Shown: positions 5,162 through 10,721 of the stretch, piece after piece
Layout of the letters: each line of letters opens with the position of its first letter
How positions within the stretch are numbered: the stretch's first letter is position 1
DNA from: a bacterium
GTDB lineage: Bacteria > Patescibacteriota > Minisyncoccia > UBA6257 > GWB1-50-10
Assembly (NCBI GenBank): GCA_021813265.1
Contig: JAKALF010000020.1
Span: 1-10,721 of the forward strand
DNA: 10,721 nt
Direction: 5' to 3'
Made by a program: the position numbers and the translations under genes
The notes under the pieces: model-generated
What the model was told of the DNA's origin: nothing
The model's database searches: none
What the model saw: only the letters and a program-made list of their open reading frames with translations

Positions 5162-5518
5162 ATGGCGGAGATTACCAAACAAGACGTGAAAGAAATTATT
5201 GTCGGGGCTCTGGAGCCGTTTGCCAAAGCAGTCCAGGGCGACTTTCAGGAAATCAAGACGCAACTCACTTCAGTTGATGGTCGCTTAACCTCAGTCGAAG
5301 ATCGCTTAACTTCAGTTGAAGATCGTTTCACTTCAGTTGAAGGACGTTTGTCCTTGGTTGAGAGTGAACTCAAGGAGTTTAAGGAAAATGCGAGCGAGCT
5401 CTTTACCAAGCTCGACAAGTTTATCACCCTTTATGAAAAGCAGGAACTGGAAACCCGTTCCTTGGCGAATCAGATAGCTCGTCTCGAAGAAAGAGTGAGT
5501 AGGTTGGAAACGAAGTAA
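5162..5518 (+). CDS. Coiled-coil protein with heptad repeats
   Basis: 118 residues, acidic and helical, no signal or membrane segment. Residues 35-62 are four near-identical heptads (LTSVDGR, LTSVEDR, LTSVEDR, FTSVEGR) followed by more diverged ones (LSLVESE, LKEFKEN) and a C-terminal heptad zone (about 96-117, SLANQIARLEERVSRLETK). Leu/Phe and Val at a/d positions predict a continuous parallel coiled coil, probably a dimer or trimer. The gene lies downstream of rlmH behind its own leaderless-type promoter. Partner and function are unknown; such proteins in small genomes are usually labelled hypothetical. Confidence 0.75.
   Translation: MAEITKQDVKEIIVGALEPFAKAVQGDFQEIKTQLTSVDGRLTSVEDRLTSVEDRFTSVEGRLSLVESELKEFKENASELFTKLDKFITLYEKQELETRSLANQIARLEERVSRLETK
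5264..5368 (+). repeat. 21-bp tandem repeats encoding coiled-coil heptads
   Basis: Four close copies (5264-5347) plus one diverged copy (5348-5368), each starting around TTAACTTCAGTTGAAGATCG. One unit is one heptad, so gain or loss of units changes coil length without breaking the frame. Confidence 0.8.
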
Positions 5519-5568
5519 TCGAAGGATTAGTTGATTGAGAAAGCAAAAAAGACGTTAGTATATTAAGG

Positions 5569-5598
5569 TTGACAAATTTTAATGTTATCTAATAATTA
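5569..5598 (+). promoter_or_regulatory. Promoter of the graspetide precursor gene
   Basis: A perfect -35 TTGACA (5569-5574), 18 nt, then a weak -10 TAATTA (5593-5598). A leader of about 30 nt with AAAAGGAG precedes the ATG at 5638. The arrangement (TTGACA, leader, SD) matches the promoters at 134 and 2195. Confidence 0.55.
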
Positions 5599-5637
5599 AA
5601 ATAGCCCTAAAAAAACTTAAAAAAGGAGATAATTATC

Positions 5638-5814
5638 ATGGATAAGCAGATTCCATTTATTTGTATATTTGAAGAAAGTTGTGCAGAAAAAGTTGTTGTT
5701 GATGGGGAATACAACGAGAAACTTCAAATGATAGAATATGCCAATGGCGGAATACCAACCACAGTTGAGACTGATACGGGGGGTTTTGGTGATACCGACA
5801 CAGGCAATGATTAA
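5638..5814 (+). CDS. Putative graspetide (omega-ester RiPP) precursor peptide
   Basis: 58 residues, SD AGGAG 9 nt before ATG. The leader begins MDKQIPFICIFEE: residues 6-13 (PFICIFEE) match the spacing of the microviridin leader motif PFFARFLE at P, F, F and E; that motif is bound by the maturation ligases. A short acidic linker runs to about residue 36. The tail from about 39 (IPTTVETDTGGFGDTDTGND) is packed with Thr, Asp, Glu and Gly and has a repeated [E/D]TDTG[G/N] unit (44-49 and 52-57), which supplies both hydroxyl donors and carboxylates for ring closure. A ligase of the matching class lies two genes downstream. Both the gene and its product class are inferred from motif and context. 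Cleavage site and ring pattern cannot be read from sequence. Confidence 0.75.
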   Translation: MDKQIPFICIFEESCAEKVVVDGEYNEKLQMIEYANGGIPTTVETDTGGFGDTDTGND

Positions 5815-5823
5815 TATTTCAAT

Positions 5824-5849
5824 GGAGCTATTTAATTTAGCTCCTTTTT
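5824..5849 (+). terminator. Hairpin terminator after the precursor gene
   Basis: GGAGCTA (5824-5830), loop TTTAATT, TAGCTCC (5838-5844), then five T (5845-5849). It would end most transcripts after the precursor, so precursor mRNA can exceed that of the ligase, a common arrangement in RiPP operons. Confidence 0.85.
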
Positions 5850-5852
5850 GTT

Positions 5853-5858
5853 TATAAT
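5853..5858 (+). promoter_or_regulatory. -10 box before the TPR gene
   Basis: A perfect TATAAT 8 nt before the ATG at 5867, directly after the terminator T tract, with no SD. It suggests separate, leaderless transcription of the TPR gene. Confidence 0.5.
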
Positions 5859-5866
5859 TTAAAATA

Positions 5867-6508
5867 ATGTCTAAGAACCATAAAAAATCTTTAAAGAAAG
5901 TCTCAAAGTTTTTAAACAACAGGAGATTTCAAAAAACCATTTTATACGGGGAAAAACTCTTGGAAAACAAGACTCTTTTAAAAAAGGAAAGACAGGAAAT
6001 TTTATCAGTATTAGGATGGGCGTATGATCAATGGGCGGTTTTTGACAAAAAAGCTAGATTAAAAAAACAAAAAAAGGCGTTACGATATTTCAAAAAGTTG
6101 GCTCAGTATGATACATACACCGCGTGGAGAGGTATCGCGACTGTTTATCATCATCAGAATAATCCCAAAAAGGCCATAGTATGTTATAAGAAGGCACATA
6201 AGGGAAATCCTAAGAGCAAGCTTCTTTACAATGATTTAGGCAACGCCTATAGAAGATTGGGTCGTATAACCAAAAACAAAAGGTATCTGCAACTAGCAAT
6301 GAATTATTATCAAAAGGCGCTAAAGGAAGAAAAATCAAGATTTGGAAAATTGATAGCACATACAAATCTTGCTTTATTCTTACGTGAAATGGGAGATTTA
6401 GATGACGCAAAAGTATACGCAAAAAAAGTAGTGGCCTTGCTTAAAAAAATGAAGGATAAAAGTCTTAGCGATCGGCTAAAAAATGCTTTGCACGATTTGA
6501 TAAAATAG
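5867..6508 (+). CDS. TPR-repeat protein in the graspetide locus
   Basis: 213 residues, strongly basic, no signal peptide. Four tetratricopeptide-like repeats are visible: about 47-80 (LSVLGWAYDQ...ALRYFKKLAQYD), 84-116 (AWRGIATVYHHQNNPKKAIVCYKKA), 118-153 (LYNDLGNAYRRLG...AMNYYQKAL) and 162-195 (AHTNLALFLREMGDLDDAKVYAKK). The fourth and second are closest to the TPR consensus. TPR folds present peptide-binding grooves, so it might carry the precursor or join it to the ligase, but that is inferred from position only. It shares the very AT-rich composition of the ligase (a 60-base sample near 5881 is about 23% GC). The 57-bp gap to the ligase has no clear terminator. Confidence 0.75.
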   Translation: MSKNHKKSLKKVSKFLNNRRFQKTILYGEKLLENKTLLKKERQEILSVLGWAYDQWAVFDKKARLKKQKKALRYFKKLAQYDTYTAWRGIATVYHHQNNPKKAIVCYKKAHKGNPKSKLLYNDLGNAYRRLGRITKNKRYLQLAMNYYQKALKEEKSRFGKLIAHTNLALFLREMGDLDDAKVYAKKVVALLKKMKDKSLSDRLKNALHDLIK

Positions 6509-6528
6509 TTTTTTTAACTTACTCTAGG

Positions 6529-6554
6529 TTTAGTTATTAACAACTAAATATAAT
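6529..6554 (+). promoter_or_regulatory. Dyad and -10 box before the ligase gene
   Basis: TTTAGTT (6529-6535) and AACTAAA (6542-6548) form a perfect 7-bp inverted repeat directly abutting TATAAT (6549-6554). SD GGAGG follows at 6556-6560. The dyad could be an operator; no regulator gene is adjacent. Confidence 0.4.
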
Positions 6555-6565
6555 TGGAGGAATAT

Positions 6566-7534
6566 ATGGTCTTCATAATTTCAAATAAACTTGATCCGCA
6601 TTGCGATGTCATTATTAAGAAATTTCATGAGCGCAATATCTCTTTCGCCCGTTTCAATGCCGAAGATTTTCCAGAGAAAATAACAATTTTTTATGAACAA
6701 TCAAAAAAGGGACAAAAAATAGTTTTTTCATCAGATTCTTTTGGAGATATATCCTTAGAACAAATAACAAGTGTATGGTATAGGCGTCCAGAACAGCCCA
6801 ATCTTGAAAATGTTTTTGAAGATAAGGCCGTACTTGATCTCGCTTTAGCTGAAATAAAATCAACCTTGTCGGGAATTTGGGAATTAATGAGAAATAAATT
6901 ATGGGTAAATCATCCAGTGGCGAATCTTGTAGCAGGACAAAAATTAAATCAATTAGCAATTGCAAGGAATCTTGGGATAAAAATTCCTCATACCATTGTT
7001 ACCAATAATATAAAAAGAGTCCTTGAATTCTTTAATAGTCACAAAGAAATAATAGCAAAGCCAATTTCCGCGGGGTTTGTAAAAAGAGGAGAAAAAATCT
7101 CATTAATTTATACAAATAAAATTTCAAAAGAGATAATCTTTGAAAAGATAAACCTTGTTAAATTAACCCCGACTTTATTTCAGGAATATATTCAAAAACA
7201 ATTTGAACTTCGTATAACGGTCGTGGGAAATTCTTTATTTGCTTGCAAGATTGATTCTCAAAAAAGTGAAAAAACACAGAGCGATTGGAGGAGGTATGAT
7301 TTCGATAATGTTCCGCACAGTCCTTTTAAATTGCCTTCGGAGATAGAAAAATTCTGTTATTCCTTGCTTAAGACGTTAAATCTTAGTTTTGGAGCAATAG
7401 ATATGATAGTTACTCCAGAAAATGACTATGTTTTTCTTGAAATAAACCCAAATGGTCAATGGGGTTGGATAGAAAAAATAACAGGAATTCCAATCTCCGA
7501 CTCAATTGTTAATTTGTTAGTAAACGGAAATTAA
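6566..7534 (+). CDS. ATP-grasp ligase, MvdD/graspetide-synthetase type
   Basis: 322 residues. Ligases of this class phosphorylate a core Asp/Glu carboxylate with ATP and let a Thr/Ser hydroxyl (or Lys amine) attack, closing an ester or amide ring. Visible marks: WYRRP at 71-75, typical of the N-terminal domain of this group; VNHP...K (114-127); AKP with ATP-binding K165; FQEYI and ELRITVVG (205-221); WRRYDF (241-246); GAIDM with D279; and FLEINPNGQWGWIE (290-303), whose E292 and N294 bind Mg. The NPNGQW box and WYRRP set it apart from general ATP-grasp enzymes such as RimK. The ATG at 6566 follows GGAGG by 5 nt; the TTG at 6554 is two bases upstream of that SD and is rejected. AT-rich (about 25% GC in a 60-base sample). 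Length is usual for the family and it appears intact. Confidence 0.9.
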   Translation: MVFIISNKLDPHCDVIIKKFHERNISFARFNAEDFPEKITIFYEQSKKGQKIVFSSDSFGDISLEQITSVWYRRPEQPNLENVFEDKAVLDLALAEIKSTLSGIWELMRNKLWVNHPVANLVAGQKLNQLAIARNLGIKIPHTIVTNNIKRVLEFFNSHKEIIAKPISAGFVKRGEKISLIYTNKISKEIIFEKINLVKLTPTLFQEYIQKQFELRITVVGNSLFACKIDSQKSEKTQSDWRRYDFDNVPHSPFKLPSEIEKFCYSLLKTLNLSFGAIDMIVTPENDYVFLEINPNGQWGWIEKITGIPISDSIVNLLVNGN

Positions 7535-7535
7535 A

Positions 7536-7554
7536 CCCCCCTCATGTGAGGGGG
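7536..7554. terminator. Hairpin between convergent genes
   Basis: CCCCCTCA (7537-7544) pairs with TGAGGGGG (7547-7554) around TG (realistically 7 bp with a 4-nt loop). The flanks are A/T-rich but have no long T tract. It lies directly after the ligase stop and 5 nt from the end of the minus-strand gene, so it probably serves both. Confidence 0.65.
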
Positions 7555-7559
7555 ATTAA

Positions 7560-8996
7560 TTATTTCATCAAAACCATCTTCTTGGTTTCAATGAAGGTTC
7601 CGGCCTGGAGTCTATAGACATATACTCCAGAGGGCAAGGTTGAAGCATTAAAGGTTACTTCATACGTACCCGCCGGTTTTTCTTCATCAACCAAGGTTTT
7701 AATCTCTCTTCCCAGTACGTCATATACTTTCAGAATTACGAAAGAGGGTTTCGTAACGCTGAAACGTATGACCGTGCTTGGATTAAAAGGATTGGGATAG
7801 TTTTGGGAGAGGGTAAAGGAGGTTGGAATCGATTTTGTGGGATCAACGCCAACGCCGTCAAATCTGTATTTTGTCAAAAAACATTGATTGGGGGGGGTTC
7901 CGTTCGGGTTTGTATAGGTATTTCCGAACACAAGAAGATTTCCGATTTTGTCAAACTTCAGAGCCATTACGTGATTTATCAAAGCTTTATTGTCATATAC
8001 CCATCTTTTTTCCCACAAGGAATCACCGTTTGTAGTACTAAAAGATTTTATATATGACATGGCTCTTCCAGTATTGACGGAATCTTTTTGAATATCTCCT
8101 CCAAGTATAACTTGACCCGAGATATCGGTAACCGCCGCGGCATTGACGGAGTTTACTGTATTTGATTCTCCACCTTCTGATCTTCCCCACCATTCTTTTC
8201 CCCATACTTTCTGTCCGTTAGGGTCAAGTTTTCTTAAGGAAAACTTTTGAAGTTGGTCAACTTGAATCGTTGAACCCACAAAGATATTTCCTTGAGAATC
8301 AACATTTCCAAACGATCTTCCTCCGTTTGGAATGTTAACTCTCCATATTACTTTACCGGTATAACGATCATATTTGATAATAAATGTATTCGGCCATCCC
8401 GAGTATGGAGAATAATATAGAGCTATCAAGAAAACATAATCTCCTGATATCCTTACCGTCACGTTTCCATGAACGGATTCTCCAACGGGAAATTTTCGTA
8501 GAATATTTCCCTCGGGTCCATAGAAAACGATCTCACTCCCTTGTCCCGCGCCCACAACCGTGTCACCGACACTGGTTATTTGCATATACGGTTGTACATC
8601 AATTCTCTTCATTTCAACTCCGCTGGGGTTTATAACAATCATGGAAAATTTCATGGGCTGAATATACTCATAATTTGTTATAAAAACAACATTCCCATTT
8701 TCAAGGGTTGCTATTTGATTAGAAAGCGAAGTACTCCACGTGTAAGAAGTTGTATCCATAAAAGTGAATCCCTCGTTTCCATTTGCGTCAAATTGTTTTA
8801 TAGCTGATCTTATTTTTCCTGGAATACTATAAAAACCACTTGCAAATATATTATTATTTCCATCAATAGCCAAACCCATTGCTTGATCAAGATTATTTCC
8901 CGGACCATATACAAACGCCCTTTCCCATAAAAGAGAAGGCGTTTGAGAGAATAACAGAGAAGTTATTCCCATTACCAAAAGAATTACGCGTTTCAT
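7560..8996 (-). CDS. Exported propeller-like protein with type IX secretion sorting tail
   Basis: 478 residues. It starts with a signal peptide (MKRVILLVMGITSLLFSQ, cut expected near residue 18). The middle (about 20-385) contains spaced units such as AIDGNNNIFASGFYS, VDSQGNIFVGSTI, GQVILGGDI and FDKIGNLLVFGNTY, typical of beta-propeller/SBBP-like repeats. Residues 391-478 are a classic T9SS type A sorting domain: NYPNPFNPSTVIRFSV, then VYDVLGREIKTLV, AGTYEVTF, SGVYVYRLQAG and a basic end ..KKMVLMK. In Bacteroidota, Ignavibacteria and relatives such tails take proteins across the outer membrane and are then removed. SD AGGAGG (9001-9006) lies 4 nt before the ATG. The likely role is secreted or cell-surface. 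Confidence 0.88.
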   Translation of the reverse strand: MKRVILLVMGITSLLFSQTPSLLWERAFVYGPGNNLDQAMGLAIDGNNNIFASGFYSIPGKIRSAIKQFDANGNEGFTFMDTTSYTWSTSLSNQIATLENGNVVFITNYEYIQPMKFSMIVINPSGVEMKRIDVQPYMQITSVGDTVVGAGQGSEIVFYGPEGNILRKFPVGESVHGNVTVRISGDYVFLIALYYSPYSGWPNTFIIKYDRYTGKVIWRVNIPNGGRSFGNVDSQGNIFVGSTIQVDQLQKFSLRKLDPNGQKVWGKEWWGRSEGGESNTVNSVNAAAVTDISGQVILGGDIQKDSVNTGRAMSYIKSFSTTNGDSLWEKRWVYDNKALINHVMALKFDKIGNLLVFGNTYTNPNGTPPNQCFLTKYRFDGVGVDPTKSIPTSFTLSQNYPNPFNPSTVIRFSVTKPSFVILKVYDVLGREIKTLVDEEKPAGTYEVTFNASTLPSGVYVYRLQAGTFIETKKMVLMK

Positions 8997-9047
8997 AACG
9001 CCTCCTTTTATTTATTAATAATATTTAATTATTTATTTTCTAGAGTC

Positions 9048-9076
9048 ATTATACCATAAGAGTATAGAAAAATCAA
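9048..9076 (-). promoter_or_regulatory. Promoter of the T9SS-tail protein
   Basis: On the minus strand TTGATT (9071-9076), 17 nt, then TATAAT (9048-9053), preceded by TG-G (extended -10). It gives a leader of roughly 45 nt with SD AGGAGG. Confidence 0.7.
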
Positions 9077-9094
9077 GTTTGGTTGGTTTTTATG

Positions 9095-9103
9095 TGATAT
9101 ACT
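9095..9103 (+). promoter_or_regulatory. Extended -10 promoter for leaderless surface-protein gene
   Basis: TG-A-TATACT ends exactly 6 nt before the ATG at 9110. No SD is present. It runs divergently to the minus-strand promoter at 9048-9076. Confidence 0.6.
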
Positions 9104-9109
9104 ATATAT

Positions 9110-10453
9110 ATGCTTAAAAAACCCTTACATATAGCCCTTTTTCTGATTCTGCTTGCTACGTTCTTTTATCTCACGACGGGAAACCAATGGTTTGAGAAAA
9201 AAGCTACAAAATCTTCAAAAAACAACATTCCAAGCGACGTCTCTCTTTACAAAAACAAAGACGGAAGGCAATGGTCCATTCCCAAGGGAGATTATGATTT
9301 TATGATAACCTCGGGCATGAAAAAATATCCGAAGTTTCTTTCGGGGAAAGTCGATCCGACTGACGTTCAAGTTGGGGACACGCAGAAAATGGAAATTGTC
9401 GTTGCCGACAGCGTACCCGTAACATCGGCTGTCGCGCGCATTCAGACTGATAATGGTGTAAAAGCGGTTCCTCTGAAACTCGTTTCATCAAAGGTCCTCT
9501 CCGATGACTATTTCAAAAATCAGAAATATCTTGTTGATGGGAATGACAGATTGGTTATTAATGACGGAAAGAATGCCATTACCGATCTTGTTGATTCGCT
9601 TGTAAAAAAAGCACGTGCTCAAGCATTAGTCCAATACACGTTTCAAGGGAAGTGGATTGTTTCCGACACGCATAGAGAAACCTATAGAACCACGTTTGTG
9701 GCAACGAATAAAAATGGCGATTCAAATAGTTATGTTATAGCTTGGTCTGATCCTTGTTTGTTTGATGTTAACGGAACTTTAGGTGGTAATTGTACATATG
9801 CGACAGGAGTTGACGGCGTTGATGGATTAAATATGAATTTGGGGACGTATAGTATAAACTTAACGGGAAGTTCGGCTGTTCTCGGTTTTAATAATGGTAA
9901 AAGCATTACTATAGGGAGTGGGTCCATAGGATCATCAGCGAATCCTATTACGGGTGGAGCAAAGGTTTTACAAACGGATCTTTACTACACCGATAATGAT
10001 GGTGATTGGTATGCTCCAAGTATCGCGATGAGGACGACCGGTGGAGCTGGAACTATTAGAGTTAAAGATTCTCTTACCACTAATTATTCCGGTGTAACAA
10101 CAAACCTTGATTGTTATGATTCTAACGCAAATGTACATCCCGGACAGTCGAGTTATTTCTATACTCCCAGTGGCCAGTTAGGCAGTAATGATTATGATTA
10201 CGACTGTAGTGGCACTATTTCAAAGGGTTTTGGAAAAGCTGGTGCTCCTTCTGTAAAATATACTGAGCTCTATACTCAAAATTCAAACCTTTATTGTGCT
10301 ATCACCGGTATGCCGATCTATCCGTCTAGTTACAATTGTGGAACCCAGATTACACCAATAGACCCAAATTATTATTGGTATACTAGTGCAGGTGTGTGCG
10401 CAAATAATACATCGCCGGGGCTACAAGGAACCATCTATGACGTCTGCAAATAG
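9110..10453 (+). CDS. Membrane-anchored surface protein with MopE-like metal-binding motifs
   Basis: 447 residues. A basic start and hydrophobic segment (about 5-23) act as signal or anchor. Residues about 78-130 (KVDPTDVQVGDTQKMEIVV...AVARIQTDNGVKAVPLKLV) and 175-212 (YTFQGKWIVSDTHRETYRTTF) look like Ig-like beta domains. The C-terminal half holds YTDNDGDWYAPS (293-304), LDCYDSNANVHPGQ (333-346) and NDYDYDCSG (360-368), which follow the order of MopE-type repeats (DxDGDGY...DCDDxxxxxxPGA...DNDCDG), a calcium/metal-binding motif of secreted proteins. All eight Cys (216, 228, 335, 366, 396, 410, 430, 446) are in this half and could form four disulfides. Probably an extracellular adhesin or stalk-like protein; the function is not known. 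The start is leaderless-type. Confidence 0.75.
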   Translation: MLKKPLHIALFLILLATFFYLTTGNQWFEKKATKSSKNNIPSDVSLYKNKDGRQWSIPKGDYDFMITSGMKKYPKFLSGKVDPTDVQVGDTQKMEIVVADSVPVTSAVARIQTDNGVKAVPLKLVSSKVLSDDYFKNQKYLVDGNDRLVINDGKNAITDLVDSLVKKARAQALVQYTFQGKWIVSDTHRETYRTTFVATNKNGDSNSYVIAWSDPCLFDVNGTLGGNCTYATGVDGVDGLNMNLGTYSINLTGSSAVLGFNNGKSITIGSGSIGSSANPITGGAKVLQTDLYYTDNDGDWYAPSIAMRTTGGAGTIRVKDSLTTNYSGVTTNLDCYDSNANVHPGQSSYFYTPSGQLGSNDYDYDCSGTISKGFGKAGAPSVKYTELYTQNSNLYCAITGMPIYPSSYNCGTQITPIDPNYYWYTSAGVCANNTSPGLQGTIYDVCK

Positions 10454-10528
10454 CCATCTTAAACGTTGCTCTCAGTACTTAATTACATAAGGGGTCCTGT
10501 TTATAGCATATGTCACTAGTTCTTCTTG
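10454..10528 (+). other. Gap before the final partial gene
   Basis: 75 bp with no recognisable SD, terminator or strong promoter. The nearest terminator-like structure lies further on, inside the next frame (10559-10587). Confidence 0.3.
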
Positions 10529-10721
10529 ATGAACGTCTTTCAAAAACTCAAACTATATAAAACAGCTATCTTTTGGATAGCTGTTTTGGGTATAAGCGGA
10601 GTTATGGTCGCTCGGGGGTTTGAATCCTTTAATTCTCAAGATACTCTTTCCGCTAATATACTATCATCAACCCCCAAAGGAACTCTCATTGAAGAAATCC
10701 CGCTTCAAGGAAAGAGATCGG
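10529..10721 (+). CDS. N-terminus of a membrane-anchored protein (runs off window)
   Basis: 64 codons are visible from ATG 10529 (in-frame TTG at 10526). A short basic head (MNVFQKLKLYK) precedes one hydrophobic segment (about 12-29, TAIFWIAVLGISGVMVA), then a polar region starting FESFNSQDTLSANIL, as in a signal-anchored exported protein. No SD is present and no -10 box is well placed, so the start is less certain than others. It may be co-transcribed with the surface protein upstream. The product cannot be identified from this part. Confidence 0.55.
   Translation, partial: MNVFQKLKLYKTAIFWIAVLGISGVMVARGFESFNSQDTLSANILSSTPKGTLIEEIPLQGKRS
10559..10587 (+). terminator. Perfect 12-bp hairpin inside the final partial gene
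   Basis: AAAACAGCTATC (10559-10570) pairs fully with GATAGCTGTTTT (10576-10587) around TTTTG. It resembles an intrinsic terminator for the surface-protein gene ending at 10453, but the T run is only four and it sits within codons 11-20 of the next open frame. It could be a terminator, an attenuator or a coincidence of coding sequence. Confidence 0.4.

Noticed and set aside
5264..5368. CRISPR-like array
   Set aside because: The 21-bp units are contiguous, without spacers, and encode heptads in frame.
5617..5919. Minus-strand 100-codon frame over the precursor region
   Set aside because: It would be translated through the antisense of a promoter, precursor and terminator, and has no SD; the plus-strand signals are far better.

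Overview
The window looks like accessory chromosome from a small-genome bacterium, most plausibly a Patescibacteria/CPR member. This is inferred from the style of the genes, not proven: short tightly packed genes, SD-less starts placed directly after -10 boxes, a compact DoxX protein, an ATP-cone/nuclease fusion and a MopE-like surface protein. UGA is used as a stop (for example at 2099-2101), which argues against the code-changed CPR lineages. One protein with a type IX secretion C-terminal tail (7560-8996, minus) does not fit a CPR cell well and points to transfer or another phylum.

Layout. 1-1814: a small AT-rich membrane-protein gene (start 197) is split by a complete 1112-bp insertion sequence (482-1593). 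The IS has 27-bp perfect terminal repeats and an 8-bp target duplication, and the reading frame resumes beyond it to a stop at 1781, followed by an intrinsic terminator. 1901-2562: an excisionase-like HTH gene, then a strongly promoted mini-operon encoding a 31-residue basic peptide and a 67-residue Cys-rich protein. 2581-4131: an ATP-cone plus PD-(D/E)XK nuclease, a small Cys-containing membrane protein and DoxX, ending at a bidirectional terminator. 4128-5518: an unknown helical protein (minus), rlmH, and a coiled-coil protein with 21-bp repeats.

5569-7554 is the most notable segment: an AT-rich block that reads as a RiPP locus of the graspetide (omega-ester peptide, microviridin-like) class. 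It holds a 58-residue precursor with a PF...F leader motif and a Thr/Asp/Glu-rich C-terminal core, a TPR protein, and an MvdD-like ATP-grasp ligase. A terminator hairpin lies between the precursor and the rest. The ligase would close ester or amide rings between core Thr side chains and Asp/Glu side chains; the TPR protein may be a partner or simply a neighbour.

7560-10721: an exported beta-propeller-like protein with a T9SS sorting tail (minus), a divergent membrane-anchored surface protein with MopE-like metal-binding motifs, and the start of another membrane-anchored protein that runs off the window.

Two initiation styles coexist. Genes with clear SD sites sit behind leaders (197, 2264, 2352, 5638, 4577-, 8996-). 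At least three genes (2581, 5162, 9110) have an extended -10 box ending exactly 6 nt before the ATG and no SD, as expected for leaderless mRNAs.
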